64,000 nucleotides of DNA, from NCBI GenBank assembly GCA_019638805.1, contig JAHBTA010000001.1, positions 558,001 through 622,000 on the forward strand. Direction: 5' to 3'. The position numbers were made by a program, and so were the translations under genes. Position 1 is the first letter of the stretch. Each line of letters opens with the position of its first letter. The DNA is from Microbacteriaceae bacterium. GTDB lineage: Bacteria > Actinomycetota > Actinomycetes > Actinomycetales > Microbacteriaceae. Of the stretch, positions 42,580 through 51,584 are shown piece by piece. The notes under the pieces were generated by a model that was given only the letters and a program-made list of their open reading frames with translations, was not told the origin of the DNA and made no database searches.

Positions 42580-44073
42580 ATGCCGGACCTGGAGCACGTG
42601 AGCATCCGGCTCGCTCACAACCTCGGAATCCCGATGTCGGACGGGACCGTCACGAGGGCGGACGTCTGGCGGGCCGACGACCACGACCGGCGGCCGACCA
42701 TCCTGGTCCGTACGCCCTACGGCAAGGAGACGCACTTCCACATGTCTCCGGTCGACCCGCGCGCCGCGGTCGAGCGCGGCTATGCGATGGTCATCCAGGA
42801 CGTGCGCGGGCGGGGAGGATCGGACGGCGTCTTCTCGCCCTTCGCACAGGAACGCCAAGACGGCTTCGACACGATCGAGTGGATCGCTGCGCAGCCGTGG
42901 TCGGACGGACGGGTCGTGATGACCGGACCCTCCTACGTCGGCGCGACGCAGTGGCTCGCGGCTGCGGCTCGGCCGCCGGCACTGGTGGCCATCGCCCCAT
43001 TGAACTCGGCCGACGACTACGGCGAGGGCTTCGCATTCACCAACGGCGTCCGCGAACACGGCTTCCTCTCCGCGTGGGCATCGACCTCGCTCGCCCCTCC
43101 GGAGCTGCAGCGACCCGATGACATCGAGGCGGGGGATGCCGATCCGGAGGGTCTCGGCGCCCTCGTCCCCGAGGTGCGCGAGTGGTTCCGCTCCTCCGTG
43201 GACGACCCGTACTGGGCAGAGGTCTCGGCGGCACGGGATCGCGGTGCGATCGACATCCCGGTCCTGACCGTGACGGGGTGGTACGACATCTTCCTCCGGG
43301 GCGCGCTCCGCGCTCACGCGCTCCGCGGCGACGATCGCGACCGCCTGGTGATCGGCGCGTGGGGTCACGACAACTACTTCGGCTCCATCGTCGGTCCGCG
43401 CAGCCTCGGGTTCGCCGGCTCCGGGGACGGAGTCGGGCTGCGGGACATCGTCCTGGAGTTCTTCGACACCGCTCTCGCGGGGCGACCCAGTTCGCGCCCC
43501 CCGGTGTCGGCATACGACCCCGGCAGCCGTGCCTGGAACGCGCTGCCGGCCTGGCCTCCGCCCTCGAGCCGCGAGCGAGGTCTCCCGCTCGAATCCGGCG
43601 CGATCACGGTGGACCCCGCCCATCTCCCGCACGGCACCGGCGGGCGCTGGCTGCGCGTCGGCGAGCCCGGCGGCAACTGGGGACCCACCGACCAGCGACC
43701 GATCGCCGAGCGCGAGGACGTGCTGGTCACGGCACTGGCTCCGCTCGAGGCGCGCACGACCTTCGCCGGACCCGTCGTCGCGAACCTGCGGATCCGGACC
43801 GATCCACCGGGCACCCAGCTCTGGGTGGTGCTGCTGTGCGTGCGCCAGCCCGACGGCGCGCTGGATCTCCTCGCCGAGGGCGTCGCTCGCACCGGGCCGG
43901 ACGACGACGCCGTGCGGGTGCCTCTGGGCGATCTGCTGCTGACCCTGGAGCGCGGACGAGAACTGGTCGTGATCGTGTCCGGAGGCCTCGTACCCAGGTG
44001 GGATCCGCGTACCGACGGCGGCCTGCAGCAGATCCTCGACGGATCCACCGTCACCCTGACCGAACTTCCCTGA
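42580..44073 (+). CDS. CocE/NonD-family alpha/beta hydrolase (X-Pro dipeptidyl-peptidase S15 type)
   Basis: A 497-residue hydrolase. The nucleophile Ser118 is in TGPSYVG, the oxyanion Tyr in VRTPYGK, the triad Asp in VTGWYDIF and the His in IGAWGHDNYFG; a C-terminal jelly-roll domain runs from about residue 310 to the end, as in cocaine esterase. It has no signal peptide, so it works in the cytoplasm. Members hydrolyse esters or amides. As first gene of a sugar-uptake operon it may deacylate an imported esterified sugar, but the substrate is unknown. GGAG lies five bases before ATG 42580. Confidence 0.85.
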   Translation: MPDLEHVSIRLAHNLGIPMSDGTVTRADVWRADDHDRRPTILVRTPYGKETHFHMSPVDPRAAVERGYAMVIQDVRGRGGSDGVFSPFAQERQDGFDTIEWIAAQPWSDGRVVMTGPSYVGATQWLAAAARPPALVAIAPLNSADDYGEGFAFTNGVREHGFLSAWASTSLAPPELQRPDDIEAGDADPEGLGALVPEVREWFRSSVDDPYWAEVSAARDRGAIDIPVLTVTGWYDIFLRGALRAHALRGDDRDRLVIGAWGHDNYFGSIVGPRSLGFAGSGDGVGLRDIVLEFFDTALAGRPSSRPPVSAYDPGSRAWNALPAWPPPSSRERGLPLESGAITVDPAHLPHGTGGRWLRVGEPGGNWGPTDQRPIAEREDVLVTALAPLEARTTFAGPVVANLRIRTDPPGTQLWVVLLCVRQPDGALDLLAEGVARTGPDDDAVRVPLGDLLLTLERGRELVVIVSGGLVPRWDPRTDGGLQQILDGSTVTLTELP

Positions 44074-44115
44074 CCACGACACCCATCCGCAGCATCACTC
44101 TCACTAGGAGGTACC

Positions 44116-45288
44116 GTGCACACATCCGCACAACCCCGGCGCTCGAGGTCGAGCGTCACCCGATCGGCCGCAGTCGGCCTCGCCCTGGCGATGACGCTCG
44201 TCGGCTGCTCCAACGTCGCCGTCGACTCATCCGACCCCTCCGACGGCCCGTCCACCGGGTCGGATGAGCTGAAGCCGTTCGTCTGGGACCAGGATGGCGG
44301 TGAAGTGCCCGACCTGCCGCATCGCATCGCATGGGCGAACACGGCCGCCGTCGAGTTCTTCCTGGCATTCTCCGACGGCATGGAGGAAGCCGCGAACGAT
44401 CGCGGCGTCGAGTACCTCACGGCGATCGCGGACAACAACCCGGAGAAGAACATCCAGCAGATCGAGTCGTTCCTCTCCCGGGGTGTCGGCGCGCTCATGT
44501 ACCAGCCGCTCGACATGGCATCTCAGGTCCCGCTGTTCGAGCGCGCGCTCGACGACGGCATCTTCCTCCCCGGTCTGATCAGCCACCCGTCGACTCTGCA
44601 GATCGCTGCGAGCCAGTACGACATCGGCTTCACCCAGGGCGAGGCCGCCGCGAAGTGGGCGGTCGAGAACCTGGGCGGCGAGGCGGAGGTGCACTACTTC
44701 AACCTCGACACCATCGGACCGCAGCTCGTGCTGCGCCACGAGGGAGTCCTCGACGGCCTCGCTACCGGGGGCCCCGGCATCAAGGTGGTCAGCGACATCG
44801 GGACCGCGGTCTCGACCGAGGACGGCTTCGAGGTCATGAGCACCGTACTGCAGGCCCACCCCGAGATCGACATCGTGCTCGGTGGTGACGCGGTCGTCGT
44901 CGGGGCTCTGAAGGCCATCGAGGCGGCGGGCATGCCGACCGACCTGATGTACCTGTCGGGTGTCGACGGAGACAAGCAGGCGCTCGCGGCCATCAAGGAG
45001 GGCGGCGCCTACAAGGCGAGCATCGCCTTCCCGTGGCAGCTGATGGGCTACGGCATCGGCCAGTTCTCCGCCGACTGGCTGGAGGGCAAGGAGGTCCCGC
45101 GGGTCATGGTCGCCGCCGCGACGCTGCTGGACAGCCCCGCCGCCGTGGACGAGTTCATCGAGGTGAACGCGAACCCGTCGGTGGTCTTCGCCGACCGCGA
45201 GCGCTTCGAGAGCTATCTTCCGCTGCTCGGACAGGTCTCCTACGCGACACGGGACCTGGTCTGGGACTCGGAGTACGTTCCCGAGTGA
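44116..45288 (+). CDS. Sugar-binding lipoprotein of an ABC importer (RbsB-like)
   Basis: A 390-residue lipoprotein. The signal peptide ends with the lipobox TLVGC (Cys at residue 31), followed by a Ser/Asp-rich linker and a periplasmic-binding type 1 domain beginning HRIAWANTAAVEFFLAFSDGMEEAA, with IADNNPEKNIQQIESFLSRGVGALMYQPLD and DIVLGGDAVVVGALKAIEAAG further on. It delivers the substrate to the permease-ATPase encoded next. GTG 44116 is preceded by AGGAGG. The ligand is unknown; the fold usually binds monosaccharides. Confidence 0.9.
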   Translation: MHTSAQPRRSRSSVTRSAAVGLALAMTLVGCSNVAVDSSDPSDGPSTGSDELKPFVWDQDGGEVPDLPHRIAWANTAAVEFFLAFSDGMEEAANDRGVEYLTAIADNNPEKNIQQIESFLSRGVGALMYQPLDMASQVPLFERALDDGIFLPGLISHPSTLQIAASQYDIGFTQGEAAAKWAVENLGGEAEVHYFNLDTIGPQLVLRHEGVLDGLATGGPGIKVVSDIGTAVSTEDGFEVMSTVLQAHPEIDIVLGGDAVVVGALKAIEAAGMPTDLMYLSGVDGDKQALAAIKEGGAYKASIAFPWQLMGYGIGQFSADWLEGKEVPRVMVAAATLLDSPAAVDEFIEVNANPSVVFADRERFESYLPLLGQVSYATRDLVWDSEYVPE

Positions 45289-45335
45289 TCTGATCTGGTT
45301 GCCCGAACAGTAGCCCGACGAGAAGAGACAAAGCC

Positions 45336-47165
45336 ATGACCGCGACAACCCGTGCGATGCCACGTGCCATCGACCCTGGAGAGTCGAGCCGCCGGCTCGG
45401 ACTCGCCGTACTCGGAGTCGCGCTGCTCGTCTTCTTCAGTCTGGCGTTCGACAACTTCTTCACTGTCAACAACCTCGTCACGACCGCGCAGAACGTCTCG
45501 TCGATCGCGATCGCTTCCGTAGGCACAATGGCGCTGCTCATCAGCGGCAACGTCGACCTGTCGATCGGAAGCCAGTTCGCGCTCATCTCGGTGACGGTCG
45601 CGACAGTGGTGAGGGACACCCAGAACGCCCTGGCAGGAGTGGTCGTGGCACTCCTGCTCGGGGCGTTGCTGGGGTTCGTCAACGGCGTGCTGGTGAAGCT
45701 CCTCAACATCTCACCGCTCATCGTCACGCTCGGCATGCTCGCGATCTACCGGGGCCTGGCGTTCGTCGTGGCCGAGGGGGTGTCCGTCTACGGATTCCCG
45801 TACTCGTTCACCGCGATCGCGGGACTCCGGATCGCCGAGATCCCCCTCACCGTGCTCGTGGCACTGGCCATCTTCCTGATCGGCGCGTTCGTCCTGTTGC
45901 GCACGGTCCCGGGCCTTCGGCTGTACGCGATCGGCGGCAATCCGGAGGCGGCCCGCATGGTCGGGATCCGCGTCGATCGCATGGTGATCGGTGCATTCAC
46001 CCTCTCCGGACTGCTCATGGGTGTGGTCGCACTGCTCTCGACCTCCCGACTGGCGAGCGGAAGTCCGAACGTGGGGCTTCAGTTCGAGCTGGATGTCCTC
46101 ACCGCAGTCATCCTCGGGGGCGTGCTGTTCACCGGCGGAGCCGGTCACCCCATCGGCGTCATCGTCGGCGTGTTCACGATCGGCGTGCTCAACGCGGGAC
46201 TCATCTTCGCGGGGTTCCAGGACTGGTGGCAGCAGATCACCAAGGGCGGGCTGCTGCTGCTCGCGCTCAGCCTCGACCAGCTGATCCCGTGGTGGCGGCG
46301 ACGACGAGAGCGCCAGCGCGCCACCGCCGCCTCGACTGCGGCGTCGAGCGGACCCGTCGAACGGACGAGACTGCGCGGCAGCGGAGACTTCGGCGCCCCG
46401 GTGCTCGAGGCATCGGGCATCAGCGTCTCCTACGGCGCCGTGCGAGCGCTCGACGACGCCTCGCTGACCGTCCGCGCCGGCGAGGTGGTCTGCCTCGTCG
46501 GAGACAACGGCGCCGGCAAGTCGACGCTCATCAAGGCGATCTCCGGCGTCACCCACTTCGACGAGGGGACGATCCGGGTCGGCGGGGAGGAGATGGTGCT
46601 CCGCGACCCGTCCGCCGCCCGGCGCGCGGGGATCGAGACCGTCTACCAGGATCTCGCGCTCTGCCAGAATCTCGGCGCCGCCCACAACCTCATCCTGGGC
46701 GAGGAGCCGCGGCGACGGCTTCTCGGCGTCGTCCCGGTGCGCGACGATCGTGCCGCGATCGTCCAGACCCAGGAGCGGCTCACCTCCCTCGGCGTGGCGA
46801 TGACGGATGTGAAGCGCCCCGTGCGCGCACTGTCCGGCGGGCAGCGTCAGGCCATCGCGATCTCGCGCGTGCTGCGGGATGACGTGCGCCTCGTGATCAT
46901 GGACGAACCGACCGCAGCACTCGGCGTCGCGCAGACCGACCAGGTGCTCCGGCTCGTGCGCAGGACCGCCGACGAGGGTCGCGGCGTCATTCTGATCAGC
47001 CATGACATCGAGGACATCTTCGCGGTTGCGGATCGAATCGTCGTGCTGCAGCTGGGTCGCGTCGTGTTCGACGGACCGATCGACGATCTGACCCGGCTGG
47101 ATCTGATCCAGCTCATGGCGGGCATGACCACCGCTTCCGACGGCCCCGTCCCGGGTCGGCGCTAG
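45336..47165 (+). CDS. ABC importer permease-ATPase fusion
   Basis: A 609-residue fusion of a RbsC-type permease (about residues 15-325, with ALLISGNVDLSIGSQFAL and AVILGGVLFTGGAGHPIG) to a single RbsA-type ATPase half. The Walker A loop GDNGAGKST is at residues 389-397, the signature is ALSGGQRQAIAISRVL and Walker B is RLVIMDEPT. RbsA-family ATPases normally have two ATPase halves on a separate chain; here one half is joined to the membrane part, so a dimer would supply two sites. A basic, Ala/Ser-rich linker (320-350) joins them. Its stop shares CTAG with the convergent LacI gene. Confidence 0.88.
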   Translation: MTATTRAMPRAIDPGESSRRLGLAVLGVALLVFFSLAFDNFFTVNNLVTTAQNVSSIAIASVGTMALLISGNVDLSIGSQFALISVTVATVVRDTQNALAGVVVALLLGALLGFVNGVLVKLLNISPLIVTLGMLAIYRGLAFVVAEGVSVYGFPYSFTAIAGLRIAEIPLTVLVALAIFLIGAFVLLRTVPGLRLYAIGGNPEAARMVGIRVDRMVIGAFTLSGLLMGVVALLSTSRLASGSPNVGLQFELDVLTAVILGGVLFTGGAGHPIGVIVGVFTIGVLNAGLIFAGFQDWWQQITKGGLLLLALSLDQLIPWWRRRRERQRATAASTAASSGPVERTRLRGSGDFGAPVLEASGISVSYGAVRALDDASLTVRAGEVVCLVGDNGAGKSTLIKAISGVTHFDEGTIRVGGEEMVLRDPSAARRAGIETVYQDLALCQNLGAAHNLILGEEPRRRLLGVVPVRDDRAAIVQTQERLTSLGVAMTDVKRPVRALSGGQRQAIAISRVLRDDVRLVIMDEPTAALGVAQTDQVLRLVRRTADEGRGVILISHDIEDIFAVADRIVVLQLGRVVFDGPIDDLTRLDLIQLMAGMTTASDGPVPGRR

Positions 47166-48142
47166 ACGATCTCGCCGCTCGGGAGCACAACGGTATGCGG
47201 AGTATGCGACTCGTCCGCGATCGCGGCCATGATGAGCTCCGCCGCGACCGTTCCGAGCTGGTGGCTGGGGTGCTCGAGCACGGCAACCGTGCGGTCGGGA
47301 TCGGCGCCCCAGGGCACCGGGTCGAAGCTCCCGATCCGGAGGTCCTCCGGTCTCAATCCCGCCTCGGCGACGCGGCGGAGCACCCCGAGCGTCATCACGT
47401 TGTTCCCGACCAGCACCGCGTCGGGGCGGGGCTGGAGTTCGAGGAGCCGACCCATCGCCGCGTACCCGCCCTCGACCGTGTAGTCGCTCTCGATGATGAT
47501 CTCGTCCCTGCGACCCAACCCGTGCTCGCGCAGCGCCCTGCGGTAGCCCTCGACGCGCTCGGAGGCGGTCGACGCCCGCATGGGACCGCTGATATGCGCG
47601 ACTCGACCGCCGGATTCCAGCAGGTGAGTCGTCAGTGCGCGCGCGCCCTCAGTGTTGGCGAGCACTACCGTGTCGACGTTCACGCCCTCCAGGAGGCGGT
47701 CGATCACCACGACGCGGACCCCTGCGTCGAGGGCCTCGGCCAGCCCGGGCGTCCTCGACCCGGCCGGGGCGAGGACGATCCCGGCCGCCTGCTGATCGAC
47801 CAGCAGCTCGAGGTAGTCGTTCTCCTTCTGCGGGTCCTCGTCGCTGTTGCAGAGGACGAGCATGAACCCGGCCTCGCGAACCCCGTCTTCGAGGCCGCGG
47901 ACGACATCGGTGAAGAAAGGGTTGGACACATCGGGGATGATCGCCCCGATCAGGCTGCTGCTGCGCTGTCGGAGCCCGCGCGCCAGCCGGTTCCGCCGAT
48001 ACTTCAGCTCGGCGAGCGCGGTGCGCACGCGGTCGGCGAGCTCCGGGTCCACGCGCTCGTTGCCGTTCAGCACGCGCGAGACGGTCGCCGTCGACACACC
48101 GGCGACCTCGGCGACGTCGCTGAGCTTCGTGCGTTTCGACAC
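47162..48142 (-). CDS. LacI-family transcriptional repressor
   Basis: A 326-residue repressor. The helix-turn-helix and hinge are in TKLSDVAEVAGVSTATVSRVLNGNERV and KYRRNRLARGLRQ, followed by a periplasmic-binding-type effector domain (IIPDVSNPFFTDVVRGLED, VIDRLLEGVNVDTVV, RIGSFDPVPWG). It lies within the catabolic cassette, convergent with the importer gene and divergent from the isomerase-like gene, and very likely controls both sides through the AATCGATT sites. The start, GTG 48142, has TAGGAT six bases upstream. The inducer is unknown. Confidence 0.92.
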   Translation of the reverse strand: MSKRTKLSDVAEVAGVSTATVSRVLNGNERVDPELADRVRTALAELKYRRNRLARGLRQRSSSLIGAIIPDVSNPFFTDVVRGLEDGVREAGFMLVLCNSDEDPQKENDYLELLVDQQAAGIVLAPAGSRTPGLAEALDAGVRVVVIDRLLEGVNVDTVVLANTEGARALTTHLLESGGRVAHISGPMRASTASERVEGYRRALREHGLGRRDEIIIESDYTVEGGYAAMGRLLELQPRPDAVLVGNNVMTLGVLRRVAEAGLRPEDLRIGSFDPVPWGADPDRTVAVLEHPSHQLGTVAAELIMAAIADESHTPHTVVLPSGEIV

Positions 48143-48148
48143 GAGAGA

Positions 48149-48154
48149 ATCCTA
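48149..48154 (-). promoter_or_regulatory. -10 box of the lacI gene
   Basis: TAGGAT on the minus strand ends six bases before GTG 48142; the operator core at 48167-48174 lies 13 bases further upstream. Confidence 0.55.
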
Positions 48155-48163
48155 GTTCCGATC

Positions 48164-48176
48164 AGAAATCGATTGC
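48164..48176 (+). promoter_or_regulatory. Candidate LacI operator 2
   Basis: AGAAATCGATTGC with the AATCGATT core at 48167-48174, in the 73-base gap between the repressor and the isomerase-like gene. It could govern both, and matches operator 1 over 12 of 13 bases when that site is read on the minus strand. Confidence 0.7.
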
Positions 48177-48215
48177 CCGTGACTCGCACCCGCGAACCGC
48201 ATCCGAGGAGCCGCC

Positions 48216-49850
48216 ATGCGTCACCCTGAGAATCCTCCGCCCGCAGGCGGCACCATCGAGGACCGCGTCGCGTGGCTCGTCGCGAGCGGCGACCTCCGCG
48301 AGTCCGCGAACCTTGCCGGCTGGCCCACCCAGGAATCGATGGAGGCGGCGCTCATGAACGTCTTCGCCGACGCCGGTTGGGAACTCCGTCGCGCACACCC
48401 CTACGACGCCGAGCGTGGGCACGGATTCATCAGCAGCCAGCGGATGGGACTCGACGTCTTCCAGGGTGTCCCGGCGGACGCGCCCGTGGTGGTCGCGGAA
48501 TCCGTCTGGCAGTACAGCCATCACGTCCTCGGCGGCCTGCGCAGTCACCGAGGTCCGATCCTCACCGTGGCGAACTTCGACGGCGGCGCCCCCGGGCTGG
48601 TCGGACTGCTCGGCCTGAACGCGGGCCTCACCAAGATGCGCCGCGACTACTCGACGATCTGGAGTGTCGACTTCACCGACGACTGGTTCCTGGCCGGCAT
48701 CCGGGACTGGCTGACGACGGGGCGCATCGTGCACGACCAGTCGCACATCCGCCCGCTGCGCGACCTGACGCCGAGCCCGGAGCGTGAACTCGGACGGGAA
48801 CTGGCGGCCGAACTGAAGCAGCGGAAGGCCGTCATCGGCGTCTTCGACGAGGGATGCATGGGAATGTACAACGCCATCATCGATGATGAGCTCCTCAACC
48901 CGCTGGGCATCTACAAGGAGCGCCTCTCCCAGAGCGCGCTGTACGCCGAGATGCTCAGGGTGGACGACACGGAGGCCGACGCCGTCGGCGCATGGCTCGT
49001 GCGCGCCGGAATGACCTTCCGGCTCGGGTCGGACGAGGCCACCGAGTTGACCCCTGCGCAGTTGAGGTGGCAGTACAAGATGTACATCGCCGCGCTTCGG
49101 ATCGCCGACGACTTCGGACTGGACGCGGTGGGGATCCAGTACCAGCAGGGGCTCAAGGACCTCGTTCCGGCCAGCGACCTGGCCGAAGGCCTGCTCAACG
49201 CGACCGAGCGACCGCCCGTACTCAGCCGGGACGGGAGTCGCGAGTTGCACGCGGGCCGTGCCCTCCCGCACTTCAACGAAGCGGACGAGGGGGTGGCCGT
49301 CGATGCGCTCATCACCGACCGCGTGTGGCGTGCCCTGGGCATGCTGCCGGACAACACCCTCCACGACGTGCGCTGGGGCGAGGACTACGAGGGGCGCTTC
49401 GTCTGGGTGTACGAGATCTCGGGTTCGGTCCCCGCCTCGCACCTCGGCGGTTACGAGCACGCGGAGGGCTGGCGGCAGAACCCGATGTACTTCCCTCTCG
49501 GTGGGTCGACGATCAACGGGGTCTCCCGACCCGGGGAGATCGTCTGGAGCCGGGTGTTCATCGCCGAGGGAGTGCTGCAGGCCGACCTGGGCCGCGCGAG
49601 CGTCGTGGAGCTGCCCGACGAGGAGTCCCAGCGCCGCAAGAACGCCACCAACCCCGAGTGGCCGATCGCCCACGTCGTGCTCCACGGGGTGACGCGCGAT
49701 CAGTTCATGGGCAGGCACCGCGCCAACCACGTGCAGGTGGTCTACGCCCCGGACGGCGCGAGCGCCGACCGGGCGCTCACGGCGAAGGCGGCGATGCTCG
49801 ACGCCCTCGGCGTCCGGGTGAACCTGGCCGGAGACACCCCGGGGATCTGA
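48216..49850 (+). CDS. L-fucose/L-arabinose isomerase-like protein
   Basis: A 544-residue protein that I place with low to moderate certainty in the fucose isomerase-like group. GVFDEGCMGMYNAIIDDELLNPLG (about residues 208-231) and the C-terminal HVVLHGVTRDQFMGRHRANHVQVVYA resemble that group, with acidic residues and a His suited to bind the metal. Such enzymes turn aldoses into ketoses. The kinase that follows with a one-base overlap would phosphorylate the ketose. GAGGAG precedes ATG 48216. No aldolase is encoded in the cassette, so the pathway is finished elsewhere or the substrate enters central metabolism directly. Confidence 0.65.
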   Translation: MRHPENPPPAGGTIEDRVAWLVASGDLRESANLAGWPTQESMEAALMNVFADAGWELRRAHPYDAERGHGFISSQRMGLDVFQGVPADAPVVVAESVWQYSHHVLGGLRSHRGPILTVANFDGGAPGLVGLLGLNAGLTKMRRDYSTIWSVDFTDDWFLAGIRDWLTTGRIVHDQSHIRPLRDLTPSPERELGRELAAELKQRKAVIGVFDEGCMGMYNAIIDDELLNPLGIYKERLSQSALYAEMLRVDDTEADAVGAWLVRAGMTFRLGSDEATELTPAQLRWQYKMYIAALRIADDFGLDAVGIQYQQGLKDLVPASDLAEGLLNATERPPVLSRDGSRELHAGRALPHFNEADEGVAVDALITDRVWRALGMLPDNTLHDVRWGEDYEGRFVWVYEISGSVPASHLGGYEHAEGWRQNPMYFPLGGSTINGVSRPGEIVWSRVFIAEGVLQADLGRASVVELPDEESQRRKNATNPEWPIAHVVLHGVTRDQFMGRHRANHVQVVYAPDGASADRALTAKAAMLDALGVRVNLAGDTPGI

Positions 49851-51322
49851 TGGGCGCGGTCCTCGGGGTGGACATCGGCACGTCCAGCAGCAAGGGCGTG
49901 CTGGTCGCGACCGATGGGCGCGTGCTCGCGAGCGCCGTGCGCGAGCACGCGGTGTCTCGTCCGGCCCCGGGACACGTCGAGATGGCGCCGCAGACGTGGT
50001 GGGAGGAGTTCGCCTCCATCGCCCGCGAGCTGTCCGGCGCCGCCGAACCCATCGCGGCGGTGGGGGTGAGCGGGATGGGGCCGTGCACCGCACTGACGGA
50101 CGCGGCAGGCACCCCGCTGAGACCCGCGATCCTCTACGGAGTCGATACCCGGGCGAGCGCCGAGATCGCAGAACTGGAGGAGCAGCTCGGTGCGCAGCGG
50201 ATCGTCGAGGCCGGGGGCAGCGCCCTCTCCAGTCAGGCGGTGGGGCCCAAGCTCGCATGGCTGGCCCGGCACGAGCCGGAGGTCTTCGCCCGGGCCCGCA
50301 GGATCTTCATGCCCGCATCCTGGCTCGCGTGGCAGTTGACCGGCCGTTACGTACTCGACCACCACTCGGCCAGTCAATGCGCACCGCTCTACGACACCCG
50401 CGCACTCGGGTGGCACGAGTCGTGGGCGTCCGCCCTGCTCGGCACGATCGAGCCGCCGGAGCTGGTGTGGGCCGACGCGGTGGTGGGTGCGGTGTCCCCC
50501 GCCGCCGCGGACACGACCGGGCTGCCCCCGGGGATCCCCGTGATCTCGGGAACCATCGACGCATGGAGCGAGGCGATCAGTGCCGGCGCCCACGAGCCCG
50601 GCGACCTCATGCTCATGTACGGCACCACCATGTTCCTCGTCAACACCGTGGAGCACCGCGTGGTCCATCCTCCGCTCTGGAGCACGATCGGCGCCGTCCC
50701 GGGTACCAGGAGCCTGGCCGCCGGGATGGCCTCGTCCGGCGCGATCACCACCTGGCTGCGGGATGTCTTCGGCGGACCGGACTTCGCGACCCTGCTGACC
50801 GAGGCGGAGCATTCGGGTCCGGGTGCCAACGGGCTGCTCGTGCTGCCCTACTTCGCCGGGGAGCGCACGCCCATCCAGGATCCGGATGCCCGCGGCATCA
50901 TCGCCGGGCTGTCGCTCGCGCACACCCGCGGCGACCTGTACCGGGCCGCGCTGGAGGCGACCGCCTTCGGCGTGCGTCACAACATCGAGGAGATGATCGC
51001 AGCCGGGAGCGTGATCGAGCGCGTCACCGCGGTGGGCGGCGGGACCCGGGGCAGCCTCTGGACCTCCATCGTGTCCGACGTCACGGGAGTGGCGCAGCGC
51101 GTTCCCCGCGTGACCATCGGGGCGAGCTACGGAGCGGCGTACCTCGCCGCGCGCGCGGTCGACGACACCGCCCGCATCGAGGACTGGAACCCGATCGAGC
51201 AGATCATCCGGCCGGATCCGGGACTGCGCACCGCGTACGACGAGTCGTATGGTCGCTACCTCCAGTTGTACCCCGCGACCGCCGAGATCTCCCACGCGCT
51301 GGCGCACGAACAGCGCCGATAG
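49850..51322 (+). CDS. FGGY-family carbohydrate kinase
   Basis: A 490-residue sugar kinase. The N-terminal phosphate loop is in LGVDIGTSSSKGVLVATDG, the second domain shows GTIDAWSEAISAGAHEPGDLMLMYGTT, LPYFAGERTPIQDPDARG and VGGGTRGSLWTSIVSDVTG, all features of the FGGY fold. The most likely substrates are ketopentoses or ketohexoses made by the preceding isomerase-like protein. ATG 49850 overlaps the upstream stop by one base (TGATG). It ends the cassette; the riboflavin leader begins 60 bases later. Confidence 0.9.
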   Translation: MGAVLGVDIGTSSSKGVLVATDGRVLASAVREHAVSRPAPGHVEMAPQTWWEEFASIARELSGAAEPIAAVGVSGMGPCTALTDAAGTPLRPAILYGVDTRASAEIAELEEQLGAQRIVEAGGSALSSQAVGPKLAWLARHEPEVFARARRIFMPASWLAWQLTGRYVLDHHSASQCAPLYDTRALGWHESWASALLGTIEPPELVWADAVVGAVSPAAADTTGLPPGIPVISGTIDAWSEAISAGAHEPGDLMLMYGTTMFLVNTVEHRVVHPPLWSTIGAVPGTRSLAAGMASSGAITTWLRDVFGGPDFATLLTEAEHSGPGANGLLVLPYFAGERTPIQDPDARGIIAGLSLAHTRGDLYRAALEATAFGVRHNIEEMIAAGSVIERVTAVGGGTRGSLWTSIVSDVTGVAQRVPRVTIGASYGAAYLAARAVDDTARIEDWNPIEQIIRPDPGLRTAYDESYGRYLQLYPATAEISHALAHEQRR

Positions 51323-51361
51323 CGGCCCGCTCGCGGGAATGCCCACCCCGGACGCGCGTTG

Positions 51362-51367
51362 TAAGAT
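51362..51367 (+). promoter_or_regulatory. -10 box of the riboflavin operon
   Basis: TAAGAT about 15 bases before the first paired stem of the FMN riboswitch. No clear -35 is seen. Confidence 0.5.
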
Positions 51368-51381
51368 GCGAGCACGAAGCA

Positions 51382-51506
51382 CGTGCTCCGGGGGCGGTGA
51401 AATTCCGCGCCGGCGGTGATAGTCCGCGAACGCCTCAGCAGTCAGGGGGCGCCGATCCGGTGGAACTCCGGAACCGACGGTGAAAGTCCGGATGGGAGGA
51501 AGCACG
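51382..51506 (+). ncRNA. FMN riboswitch (RFN element)
   Basis: The closing stem pairs CGTGCT (51382-51387) with AGCACG (51501-51506). Inside are the conserved RFN blocks GGGGCGGTGAAATTCCGCG, CCGGCGGTGATAGTCCGCGA, GGTGGAACTCCGGAACCGAC and GGTGAAAGTCCGGATGGGAG. It binds flavin mononucleotide and controls the four rib genes that follow. The downstream segment 51507-51580 forms a stem near GTCGGC/GCCGAC and a GGGTCG/CGACCC hairpin. Confidence 0.96.
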
Positions 51507-51510
51507 GTGT

Positions 51511-51544
51511 GTCGGCGTTGCCGACGCACGGGTCGCGACGACCC
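51511..51544 (+). terminator. Expression-platform hairpins of the FMN riboswitch
   Basis: GTCGGC/GCCGAC with a three-base loop at 51511-51525 and GGGTCG/CGACCC with a three-base loop at 51530-51544, followed by ATTTCCCC. Only a short T run is present, so control by termination or by hiding the ribosome site of ribD is equally possible. Confidence 0.5.
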
Positions 51545-51584
51545 ATTTCCCCGGAACCGGCTCTGATGAGACCGAAGGACCGGG

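Noticed and set aside
48216..49850. Firm naming as fucI
   Set aside because: Only limited motif resemblance could be judged by eye; the partner genes needed for fucose use (mutarotase, aldolase) are absent, so the gene symbol was left empty.
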